This document shows, piece after piece, positions 16,352-24,581 of a DNA stretch of 64,000 nt (position 1 is the stretch's first letter; every line of letters begins with the position of its first letter). The translations under genes were made by a program, and so were the position numbers. The stretch lies in the NCBI RefSeq assembly GCF_003363135.1, contig NZ_QRBB01000001.1:2689169-2753168 (forward strand). Direction: 5' to 3'. The notes beneath the pieces are model-generated. The model worked only from the letters and a program-made list of their open reading frames with translations, was not told where the DNA came from and made no database searches. The stretch is from Alteriqipengyuania lutimaris (lineage in GTDB: Bacteria; Pseudomonadota; Alphaproteobacteria; Sphingomonadales; Sphingomonadaceae).

Positions 16352-18562
16352 CTATGTGCGGTTGCGCGATGCGCAGTCGGAGACGCTCTGTTCGGCAAAA
16401 GCCCAGAAAAGCGCCATTTCGCTGTATTCCTCGCGCAGGTCGGCGCTTCCCTGATGCCCTGCATCCGGGTCGACCAGCAATATCGCAGGCTCCCCGGGCA
16501 AAGCGCGGTGGCGGACCTCGGCGACGAGTTTCGCGGGTTCCCAGTAGGCGACGCGATCGTCTTTCAATCCTGCGGTGCACAACAGTGCCGGGTAGCTCGC
16601 CGGTTTCACGTTCTCGTATGGCGAGATGGAGGCAATGTAGTCGTAGGCTTGCGGATCGGCGAGAGGGTCGCCCCAGTCCGGACGGAACAGCGGGACAAGG
16701 GGATGGTCGGCATCGCTCATGGTATTGAGCATGTCCACAAAGGGCACCTTGGCGATCACACCGGCCCATAATTCGGGCGCTATGTTCATCGCTCCGGCCA
16801 CCAGAAGCCCTCCGGCGGAAAGCCCATAGGCGGTTACCTTTTCGGGCGCGCACCGCTTCTGCGCCACAAGGTGGCGCGCACAGGCGATGAAGTCGGTCAT
16901 GGAATTGCGTTTCTGGAAGCGTCGGCCATCGAGGAACCACTGTCGCCCTTCCTCCCCGCCGCCGCGCACATGCGCGATCGCGTAGACCCAGCCGGCATCG
17001 ACCAGGACGGTAGCGGGCAGGGAGAAGACAGGCTCGCTCGACACACCATAGGCGCCATAACCGTAGAGCAGCAGCGGCGATGAGGCGTGGCGAGGGTGAT
17101 CGCGCCTCGAAAGGAGGGTCACCGGCACCATGGTCCCATCCGGCGCCCGCGCCTCCGTCCTCTCCACCCGATAGGCACCGGGATCGTAGTTCCGGAGTTC
17201 GGTCTCGCCGACCAGGGTACGCTCGCCCGAGACAAGATCGACGTCGTACCATGACATCGGCCGGGCGGGGGTTTCGAACCCCACGCGGACCGAAGATACC
17301 GAGTAGTCCTGCCCCGGCGGGAGGGTCAGCGCGAAGGCCGGCGCATTGAAGGCAATGTCCCGCTCCGTCCCGTCGGGTTTCATCAGGACAAGGCGATGCA
17401 GCCCATCGGCACGCTCGAGCCGGACCAGCCCGTCCTCGAAGGGCAAGAGCGACACGATCGGCCTGCCCGGACGGTGAGGGACCAGCGTGGGACCGGCTTT
17501 CAGCGTTCTGGAATCGAGGCGGACCAGCTTGCCGTCGAAAGCTTCGTCCATGGTGGTCAGCATCAGCAGCTGCCCGTTCCATTCGTGAACCGAGTAGATG
17601 ATGCCTTCTTCGCGCTCGCGCACCACCCGCGGCGGTGCGCTTTCCGCACCGCGGGCGATAAGGCGGGTTTCGGACGTGTCCGGCCCCGCGAGCTCCAGCG
17701 CCACGAACCCGCCAGCCGCCGTACGCCGGACCTGCATGAAGATGGCCGGGTCACGCTCTTCATAGACAAGCGCCCCCTCCCCGCCCCCAAGTGCGCTGCG
17801 ATAGAGCCGAGTGGGACGGTTGCGCGCATCGCGCCAGATCCAGAACAGGCTGTCAGATCCCGGCGCAAAGGTCAGGCCGCCATAGCCGTAGGCATCGCCG
17901 GGCACGAGCACGCGAACCTCGCCGTCCTGCGTATCGAGCACGCAGATGCGATGGCGGTCGTTGCCGACCAGATCCTCGGCCCAGGCGAAATACCGGTGGT
18001 CGGGGCTCGGCTGGAATTCGGTCGCCCGGTAATAGGAACGCCCCTCCGCCCGCACGGCCTCGTCGACGAGGATTTGCTCGGGCCCCTCGGGCTTGCGCCG
18101 CACGTGAACCGGGCGCGTCGCGCCTTGTGGTACGTAGCTGTAGTAGAGCCATTCCTCTCGCATAAGCGGCGGAGCGGCATCTGTGGTGCCGGATCGCGCG
18201 AGCATGGCCGACACGAAGGCCTCACGCCGCGCCTCGAGCGGACCCAGCATCGCACGTGCGTAGTCGGCTTCCTGCTCGAGGTGGTTCGCGAGCCGGGGCG
18301 GCAGATTGTCCAGCGAACGCACGCCTTCGTCGGGGATGAACTTCATCCACGAATAGGGATCGTTCCGGCGCCGTCCGAGCTGTTCGATCCAGTCGTCCAC
18401 GCGCGACGCGACGGGCGGTGTCGCGTTCGGCCAGCAACCGCTCGCGGCGGTTCTCCCGGGTCGGGCAAGAGACCCCGCGCAGCTGGCCGTCATGAAGGCG
18501 GTGGCGGCGGTGCCGAGGAGCATGCCGCGCCTCGTCAATCGGGATCGGGAGAAGTTCGGCAT
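16352..18562 (-). CDS. Prolyl-oligopeptidase-family (S9) peptidase with Tat-type signal and lipobox
   Basis: A 736-residue serine peptidase of family S9A/oligopeptidase B type. An N-terminal seven-bladed propeller (about 60-470) precedes an alpha/beta-hydrolase domain with catalytic Ser582 in GLSAGG, an Asp in LKDDRV (about 668) and His703 in DAGHQG. Unlike classic cytoplasmic members it begins MPNFSRSRLTRRGMLLG, a twin-arginine-like signal, and the signal ends with a lipobox-like TASCAG (C28). It is probably an exported, perhaps lipid-anchored, peptidase acting on short peptides. It is transcribed away from the TonB receptor at 18775, with a 212-bp shared intergenic region in which I saw no clear operator. 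Confidence 0.88.
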   Translation of the reverse strand: MPNFSRSRLTRRGMLLGTAATAFMTASCAGSLARPGRTAASGCWPNATPPVASRVDDWIEQLGRRRNDPYSWMKFIPDEGVRSLDNLPPRLANHLEQEADYARAMLGPLEARREAFVSAMLARSGTTDAAPPLMREEWLYYSYVPQGATRPVHVRRKPEGPEQILVDEAVRAEGRSYYRATEFQPSPDHRYFAWAEDLVGNDRHRICVLDTQDGEVRVLVPGDAYGYGGLTFAPGSDSLFWIWRDARNRPTRLYRSALGGGEGALVYEERDPAIFMQVRRTAAGGFVALELAGPDTSETRLIARGAESAPPRVVREREEGIIYSVHEWNGQLLMLTTMDEAFDGKLVRLDSRTLKAGPTLVPHRPGRPIVSLLPFEDGLVRLERADGLHRLVLMKPDGTERDIAFNAPAFALTLPPGQDYSVSSVRVGFETPARPMSWYDVDLVSGERTLVGETELRNYDPGAYRVERTEARAPDGTMVPVTLLSRRDHPRHASSPLLLYGYGAYGVSSEPVFSLPATVLVDAGWVYAIAHVRGGGEEGRQWFLDGRRFQKRNSMTDFIACARHLVAQKRCAPEKVTAYGLSAGGLLVAGAMNIAPELWAGVIAKVPFVDMLNTMSDADHPLVPLFRPDWGDPLADPQAYDYIASISPYENVKPASYPALLCTAGLKDDRVAYWEPAKLVAEVRHRALPGEPAILLVDPDAGHQGSADLREEYSEMALFWAFAEQSVSDCASRNRT

Positions 18563-18774
18563 GCATCCGATCCTAAGCTCGGGCAACGTAAGGAAGCGCG
18601 CTGATACGGGCCGATCACCGCATCGATCGGGCCGCAACCGATCTGCGATTATCGCGCCGCAATTGAAGCAATGATGCGCCTCATGGCCCAATCAAGCAAC
18701 AATCTGACCCACCTTCAACGCCGGGCCACAAATCGGACTGATAGCATTGCCTCGTACTCAGAGGGAGGCACAGC

Positions 18775-20970
18775 ATGAAACCCCGGAAAACCTTGATCGC
18801 TCTCGCCAGTGGCACGTCGCTTCTGGTTCTCTCGCAACCGGCCCTCGCCCAGGAAACGGACGAAGCCGAGACCGTAGCGCCCAATACGATCGTCGTGACC
18901 GCCACCAAGCGCAGCGAGCGCATCGAAGACGTTGCCGCCTCGATTACCGCGGTCACGGCGGAGGAGCTGGACGAGCTCAACGCCCAGAGCCTTTCCGACT
19001 ATATCACGCGCGTACCCGGCGTGGTCTTCAACGACTACCAGCCCGGCGTGTCCGAAGTCGTGATCCGCGGTGTGGCCTCGACCACCTATCATGAGGCCAA
19101 TCAGGCAACGACCGGCTATTATCTCAACCAGATTCCGCTGGTGGAGCCGGGTTTTCCCATTGTCATTCCGGACGTGGACACGTTCGATCTCGCCCAGGTG
19201 GAAGTGCTGCGCGGTCCGCAGGGTACGCTATTCGGCTCTTCCTCGCTCGGCGGCGCGGTAAACTATGTCGTGAACGAGGCGGATGCGAGCGGCTTCGATG
19301 CCGGGTTCGAAGGGATCGTGTCCTCCACGCGCGATGCCGGTGAGGCGAGCACCGCCGTAAAGGCCATGGTCAACCTGCCGATCGTCGAGGACAAGCTGGC
19401 GGTCCGCGTCGTCGCGCTCCAGCGGTATGATGCAGGCTATCTCAACAACACAGGCACGGGCGTGGACGGCAGCAACGACCTGCGTGTTCGAGGGCTGCGC
19501 GGCTCGATCGTCTGGACGCCGACCGAAGCCACCACCCTTTCGGCCCTGAGCATGTATCAGGAATACGAGCTCAACGATCAGACCTATGTCGAATTCCGCG
19601 ACGATTTCGGCCCATTCGAGCGGCGCACCAACGTCCCCGAATATCAGAACACCAGTTTCCAGCTGCACAGTCTGCGACTGGACCAGGCACTCGGCTTCGC
19701 GACGCTGACCGCCATCGGCAGCTATACCCTCAAGGAAAACGACCTCGCGTTCGACGATTCGATCTTCGTGGGGATCGATCCCCGCACCGGTACGGCGCAG
19801 CTTTCCGGCTCGGCCGGCGACTCGGAGACCTATTACGGCGAGGCGCGGCTTACTTCGGATGAAACCGGTCCGTTCAACTGGCTGATCGGTGCGAATTTCA
19901 CCAAATTGCAGGCCGACAGCACCGGCCGTGTCTTCATCGAAGGAATCGGTGACTACATCGACGCCAACCCCACCGAGTTCGGCGGGCTGCCCGCCAGCGA
20001 GATCGCGCCGGACGACTTCGTCCAGCGCACGGTCAGTAGCAGCGATGTGCGCGAGATCGCTCTATTTGGCGAGGCATCCTTCACGATCGCCGATGTGCTC
20101 ACCTTGACGCTCGGCGGTCGATTGTTCGAATACCAATCCGAACCGCGGCTGCAGTTCCTCCCGAATGCCGACCTGATCGCCCCGTTCGACTACCAGCCGG
20201 GCAAGCAGACGGAGAGCGGGTTCATCCCCAAGGCCTCGCTGCGTTACCAGCCGACCGACAATTTCATGGTCTACGCGCTTTATTCGGAAGGCTTCCGGAT
20301 CGGCGGGATCAACGTCTACTCGGTCGCCGCAGGCACGCCGCTCGATTTCGACAGCGACTCGACACAGAACTATGAGCTGGGGTTCAAATACCAGCCGCTG
20401 CCAGGGCAGATTTCCATCGAGGCGACCGCCTATCACATCGATTGGAACGACATTCAGGCGCGCCTGTTCGTTCCGGTTACCTTCGAAGCCTATACGACCA
20501 ATGGCGGCGGTGCGGAAATCGACGGGGTCGAGGTCTCGCTCAATGTGAGCCCTGCGGATTTCGTGTCGCTGTCCACCAATGTCAGCTACAGCGATGCGCG
20601 GCTGTCCGACGTGCTGCCTACGACTGGCGGCGGCTATCCTGCGGGCACCAAGCTGCCCGGTGCTTCGGACTGGACGTTGTCGAACCGGATCGATTTCCGA
20701 CTTCCCATTCCCGGCCTCGAGCCGCGGCTGGGCTTCGCCCACCGCTACCTGTCGGAGGCGCCCGTCGCGTTCGGCGACCCCCTGGAGAAAGGCGATTATC
20801 ACCTTGTCGACATCAACGCCGATGTCACGCTTGCCGAAGGGATCGAGCTGGGCGTCTTCGTGAAGAACGTGTTCGACGAATACGCTATCCTGAACGCACC
20901 CTTCGGCTTTGCCGGTTCGGTGACACGGCCCCGCACCGTGGGTGCCAGCGTTCGGTTCGACCTTTACTGA
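18775..20970 (+). CDS. TonB-dependent receptor beside the S9 peptidase
   Basis: A 731-residue outer-membrane receptor. The signal peptide ends near ALAQ (residue 25), a TonB-box-like NTIVVTATKR follows, the plug carries VEVLRGPQGTLFGSSSLGG, and the barrel ends in the aromatic-terminal GASVRFDLY. AGAGGGAGGCA (upstream of ATG 18775) serves as ribosome site. It is divergent from an exported peptidase and converges with the amidohydrolase operon, overlapping it by 7 nt at the stop codons. The ligand is unknown; peptide-derived or amine-containing compounds are suggested only by neighbours. Confidence 0.9.
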   Translation: MKPRKTLIALASGTSLLVLSQPALAQETDEAETVAPNTIVVTATKRSERIEDVAASITAVTAEELDELNAQSLSDYITRVPGVVFNDYQPGVSEVVIRGVASTTYHEANQATTGYYLNQIPLVEPGFPIVIPDVDTFDLAQVEVLRGPQGTLFGSSSLGGAVNYVVNEADASGFDAGFEGIVSSTRDAGEASTAVKAMVNLPIVEDKLAVRVVALQRYDAGYLNNTGTGVDGSNDLRVRGLRGSIVWTPTEATTLSALSMYQEYELNDQTYVEFRDDFGPFERRTNVPEYQNTSFQLHSLRLDQALGFATLTAIGSYTLKENDLAFDDSIFVGIDPRTGTAQLSGSAGDSETYYGEARLTSDETGPFNWLIGANFTKLQADSTGRVFIEGIGDYIDANPTEFGGLPASEIAPDDFVQRTVSSSDVREIALFGEASFTIADVLTLTLGGRLFEYQSEPRLQFLPNADLIAPFDYQPGKQTESGFIPKASLRYQPTDNFMVYALYSEGFRIGGINVYSVAAGTPLDFDSDSTQNYELGFKYQPLPGQISIEATAYHIDWNDIQARLFVPVTFEAYTTNGGGAEIDGVEVSLNVSPADFVSLSTNVSYSDARLSDVLPTTGGGYPAGTKLPGASDWTLSNRIDFRLPIPGLEPRLGFAHRYLSEAPVAFGDPLEKGDYHLVDINADVTLAEGIELGVFVKNVFDEYAILNAPFGFAGSVTRPRTVGASVRFDLY

Positions 20971-21980
20971 GCCGGGAGAGCATCAAGGAAGGCGGTGACG
21001 TTTCGGCCGAGATCGTCCACCGCGTAGCCGCCTTCCATGACGACCAGAGTGGAAAGGCCCATTGCGCCGATGGCTTCGCCCAGGCGCGGAAAATCATTCT
21101 GTGAGAGGCTGAAGCCGGAAATCGGATCACCTTCGTAGGTGTCCGCCCCGAAGGACAGGACGAGAAACTTCGCCCCCCAGTTCGCGATAGCCTCGCTCGA
21201 CCGCATCAGCGCCTCGCGATAGTCCCCCCAACCGGTACCGCGCGGCAGCGGCAGGTTGAGCGTCGTGCCCTCGCCGGCGCCTTCGCCGCGCTCGTCGGCA
21301 TAGCCCCAGTAGAACGGATAATCGGTACGCGGATCAGCGTGGATCGAGGCGAAGAATATCGCATCGTCCTGCCAGAAAATGTCCTGCGTGCCATTGCCGT
21401 GGTGGTAGTCCACGTCCAGCACCGCCACCGGGCCGAGGCCCAGCGCACTCGCCTGGCGGGCCGCGATGGCGGCGTTGTTAAGATAGCAATAGCCACCCAT
21501 GTAGTCCGGACCGGCGTGATGACCGGGCGGGCGACACAGCGCGAAAGCCGTGCGCTCTCCACTATCAGTCATGTCATGGAGAGCGGAAAGCGCGGTCTGT
21601 GCCGACCAGTATGCCGCCTGCCACGTCCCCTGGGCGATCGGCGTGCCGGCATCGTAGCTATACCGGCCCAGCTGCGCATCGATCCTGTCCAGCGCGAGAT
21701 CGCGCCGCTGCACCACGGGGAAGGTGTAGCCGATGGCATCGCCCTGCCGCCCTGCGGCGTGCCATTCGGCGAAGGCGCATTTCAGGAAGGAAACATATTG
21801 CGCGTCGTGCACGGCGAGGATCGGCGCCAACCCGTGATCCCCAGGTGGGCGACAGTCCAGCAGCGCGGCAATATCGCCCGCCCGGCCGGGCACTTCGGCG
21901 TAGGCGACCCAGTCTCCGTTATGCAGCTCGCGAACCGGAGCATGCGCAAGTTGCCGATCGTCGAAGACCGCCTTGATCAT
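20964..21980 (-). CDS. Histone-deacetylase-family amidohydrolase (acetylpolyamine amidohydrolase-like)
   Basis: A 338-residue zinc amidohydrolase of the arginase/deacetylase superfamily. It has RPPGHHA (H154, H155), the metal motif DVDYHHGNG (D191, H193), GADTYEGDP (D280) and the GGY transition-state tyrosine, so the active site is complete. Bacterial members deacetylate acetylpolyamines or other N-acylated amines in the cytoplasm. The start MIKAVF at 21980 overlaps the stop of the preceding gene (ATGA); an upstream extension is rejected. It is the last gene of the esterase-PaiB-amidohydrolase operon. The exact substrate cannot be told from sequence. Confidence 0.85.
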   Translation of the reverse strand: MIKAVFDDRQLAHAPVRELHNGDWVAYAEVPGRAGDIAALLDCRPPGDHGLAPILAVHDAQYVSFLKCAFAEWHAAGRQGDAIGYTFPVVQRRDLALDRIDAQLGRYSYDAGTPIAQGTWQAAYWSAQTALSALHDMTDSGERTAFALCRPPGHHAGPDYMGGYCYLNNAAIAARQASALGLGPVAVLDVDYHHGNGTQDIFWQDDAIFFASIHADPRTDYPFYWGYADERGEGAGEGTTLNLPLPRGTGWGDYREALMRSSEAIANWGAKFLVLSFGADTYEGDPISGFSLSQNDFPRLGEAIGAMGLSTLVVMEGGYAVDDLGRNVTAFLDALPAQ

Positions 21981-22567
21981 GCCGTTCCTTCCACCATTTC
22001 GCGCATCCATTGCGCCAGTTGCCTGTCGGGATGGTTGGTGACAATTTGCGCGAAGACGTCCTTCTTTTCATCCTGTCCCAGCTTGAAGGCGGGGGTGCAG
22101 TCGCGCACGTGTGCGCGGAAGGCGATGATCCGGTCCAGCATGCGCTCGTATCGCGCGCCCAATTCCGCAGTCGTCCAGCGAGCTTCTGTTCGGCCTTCCA
22201 GATGGCCGAGCAGGCGCTCCACCGATGCGCCCGTCTCTTCGGGCTGGAACTCGATCTCGACCCTGAAGCGCAGGACCGCATAGTTCCATGTCGGGCCCCA
22301 GTCGGTCTCGCCAACATGACGGGGGGAAACATAGCCTTCCGGACCATTGAACAGGACCAGGCCCGAAGCGTCCTGCGCGAAATCCTCGCACAGCGGATTA
22401 TGGCGCGCGCAGTGGCCGAAAAGAGAAATAATCTCGCGTTGTCTGTTGCATTCGGCGAGCAGCGGCAGCGGGCTGGCGTTGAATTGGCGTGAAACGACCC
22501 ATGCCAGCGGATATTCACCGACGAGGCGCGCAACGCGCTCCAGCATATCGGGCGAATGCGCGGACAT
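21977..22567 (-). CDS. PaiB-like FMN-binding protein
   Basis: A 196-residue protein of the PaiB / FMN-binding negative transcriptional regulator family. Visible hallmarks are GYVSPRHVGETDWGPTWNYAVL (about residues 79-100), and the C-terminal FKLGQDEKKD. In Bacillus subtilis paiB lies next to a polyamine acetyltransferase (paiA). Here it is joined to an amidohydrolase that would do the opposite. The frame extends upstream to 22870 inside the esterase gene; the start MSAHSPDM at 22567, one base after the esterase stop, is chosen. Whether it regulates or catalyses a flavin reaction is unknown. Confidence 0.78.
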   Translation of the reverse strand: MSAHSPDMLERVARLVGEYPLAWVVSRQFNASPLPLLAECNRQREIISLFGHCARHNPLCEDFAQDASGLVLFNGPEGYVSPRHVGETDWGPTWNYAVLRFRVEIEFQPEETGASVERLLGHLEGRTEARWTTAELGARYERMLDRIIAFRAHVRDCTPAFKLGQDEKKDVFAQIVTNHPDRQLAQWMREMVEGTA

Positions 22568-22568
22568 G

Positions 22569-23522
22569 TCAGTCCATGTCCAGCCGTTCGCGCAGCCATG
22601 CGGACTGCTCGGCGAGGGCGCGGCGCGCGATCGGCGCGATGGCCATCGCTTCGAGGAAGCTGTGAGTGGCGCCACGATAGATGGTGCGCTGTACGGGCAC
22701 CCCTGCGGCCTCCAGCCGGTCGGCAAAGGCGATGTTGCTATCGGTGAGAATGTCGCATTCGGCGATGCCCACGAATGCCGGCGGAAGCCTTTCCAGATTG
22801 GCCCTGATCGGCGCGACCAAAGGATCGTCCAGATCCTCTTCGCTGCGCACATAGCCGCGCCAGAAGGCATCCATCTCGTCGGCCTCGAGCGTGTATTGCG
22901 GGCCGGAAAAGGCCTTGTAGCTTTGCCGAGGCTGCGGATCGAAGGCGCCGTAGTTCAGCAGCATTCCCGCAAGCAGGCTGCCCCCGGCATCGCGCCGGCG
23001 CAGACATGCGGCAACGCAGAGATTTGCCCCCGCCGAATCTCCTCCGATGGCCATGCGCTGCGTGTCGATGCCAAGCTCGCCGCCCTCGCGCTCGAGCCAG
23101 TCGAGCGTATCGACCACCTCGTTCAGCGCGATGGGATAGCGGCTTTCGGGAGCAAGGCTGTAGTCGATACCGATCACCGCAATGCCTGCGCGCGCGGCAT
23201 ATTCGCGCATCAGCCGATCATGCGTGTCGATGCTGAAGATCGTCCAGCCGCCACCGTGGATATAGAACAGGACGGGCAGGCCAGCCTCGTCGATCGGGCG
23301 GTGAAGGCGCAACCGCAAACCCTCGTGTTCCCAGGTCTTCGTTTCGGCCATGGGCGGGCCACCGCTACGCCATTCCTTGCGCACGAGCTCGGCAATCCTG
23401 CGGCGTTCGGTCGGGTCGGCGGGCTGCTGCGTAGCGTGTTCGGCATAGGCCTGTTCCAGTTCGGCGACGAACCTGGCGATGTCGGGATCCACGCGAGCAT
23501 CGCTCGCTTCGAATCTCCCCAT
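22569..23522 (-). CDS. HSL-family alpha/beta hydrolase (carboxylesterase)
   Basis: A 317-residue esterase of the hormone-sensitive-lipase branch. The oxyanion HGGG (89-92) and the full triad are present: Ser163 in GDSAG, Asp257 in ECDIL and His287 in ATHSF. There is no signal peptide, so it is probably cytoplasmic. It is the first gene of the operon with the PaiB-like and amidohydrolase genes, and is divergent from the AraC-type regulator at 23689 across a 166-bp gap. The three enzymes together look like a pathway that removes ester and N-acyl groups from an imported compound. Confidence 0.85.
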   Translation of the reverse strand: MGRFEASDARVDPDIARFVAELEQAYAEHATQQPADPTERRRIAELVRKEWRSGGPPMAETKTWEHEGLRLRLHRPIDEAGLPVLFYIHGGGWTIFSIDTHDRLMREYAARAGIAVIGIDYSLAPESRYPIALNEVVDTLDWLEREGGELGIDTQRMAIGGDSAGANLCVAACLRRRDAGGSLLAGMLLNYGAFDPQPRQSYKAFSGPQYTLEADEMDAFWRGYVRSEEDLDDPLVAPIRANLERLPPAFVGIAECDILTDSNIAFADRLEAAGVPVQRTIYRGATHSFLEAMAIAPIARRALAEQSAWLRERLDMD

Positions 23523-23688
23523 TTTCTAACCCTTCATCCTGCATTTCTCCCCGATCTCGGCTAATGCGACCGTAGCCTCATCTCTACTCCGGACGGGTCA
23601 ATCACGCGTACGATCAGGCCAAGCTCTGTCTCGCACTTGCAATATTTTCGCCATTGCCTTTCAATCGGTCCGTATTCGAGAAGGTTCA

Positions 23689-24447
23689 ATGCAACACAGC
23701 TTCGACATTCTCGCTAGAAAACAGCCGGTCGTGGTTCTGGTGGACGAATATCCGTCGGGATACCTCGACCCCCTCCACCAGCACGATCATATCCAGGTCC
23801 TGTACGCCTCTGCCGGGGTGATGTCGGTCCGTACGCCCGATATCAGCTACGTCATCCCTCCCCAACGGGCAGTGTGGATACCGGCGAATACCGATCACGA
23901 GGTCTATTGCCGCGGACCGGTCTCGCTGCGCACGCTCTATCTCGAGCCCGAATTGAAAGCCCGCGGCCACAATTGCCGTGCCTTCGAAGTCTCCGATTTC
24001 CTGAGAGCGCTGATCCTCGAGGCTGCGAAGCTGGATTCACCGGCCGATGAAAACGGTCGCGCCGGACGCATCATTGCGCTGCTGCTGGAGGAAATCGAGC
24101 GTATGCCCGATGCGCCCTATCAGGTGAACATGCCGCGCGATCCGCGCCTGCTGAAAATATGCGAGGCGCTGCTCAAGGATCCCTCCTGCACGCGCGATAT
24201 CGACGACTGGGCAAAGGAAATCGGGATGGGCCGGAGGACTCTGACCCGGTCCTTCAAGGCCGAAACCGGCATGGGACTGGCGGTGTGGCGCCAGCAGGTC
24301 CGGCTGATGGAGGCGCTCTCGCTCCTGAGCGAAGGGATGTCCATCACCCGCGCAGCGTATGAAGTCGGTTATGAGAGCGCGAGCGGCTTCAGCGCGATGT
24401 TCCGCCGCACCTTTGGCCAGTCCCCTCGCCAGTACCTCGGTTCCTGA
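23689..24447 (+). CDS. AraC-family regulator with N-terminal cupin sensor
   Basis: A 252-residue regulator. The N-terminal cupin (about residues 15-95, with HQHDHIQVLYASAGVMSV) would bind a small molecule. The C-terminal double helix-turn-helix (about 145-250) ends with the AraC signature AAYEVGYESASGFSAMFRRTFGQSPRQY. It faces the esterase-PaiB-amidohydrolase operon divergently and is the obvious candidate regulator. Its 3' end is followed by a long hairpin shared with the convergent siderophore receptor gene. Confidence 0.88.
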   Translation: MQHSFDILARKQPVVVLVDEYPSGYLDPLHQHDHIQVLYASAGVMSVRTPDISYVIPPQRAVWIPANTDHEVYCRGPVSLRTLYLEPELKARGHNCRAFEVSDFLRALILEAAKLDSPADENGRAGRIIALLLEEIERMPDAPYQVNMPRDPRLLKICEALLKDPSCTRDIDDWAKEIGMGRRTLTRSFKAETGMGLAVWRQQVRLMEALSLLSEGMSITRAAYEVGYESASGFSAMFRRTFGQSPRQYLGS

Positions 24448-24528
24448 GCGGCCGCCTGCAGCCAGCTCGTGACAGGACACGATGACGGCCGCTGCGTGGG
24501 CTTGCGGACCGTTCAATTCTGAGCTGCG

Positions 24529-24570
24529 GCGGGTCATCCATGAAGCGGACCGCTTCGATGGATGACCCGC
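24529..24570. terminator. Long bulged hairpin between convergent araC-type and siderophore-receptor genes
   Basis: GCGGGTCATCCATGAAGCGG pairs with CCGCTTCGATGGATGACCCGC over about 20 bp with a single bulged G and a one-base loop. It sits between two genes that end toward each other, 12 bp from the receptor stop. There is no T-run, so termination may be bidirectional by structure alone, or it may be a repeat element. Confidence 0.6.
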
Positions 24571-24581
24571 GCAGGTTGCAA

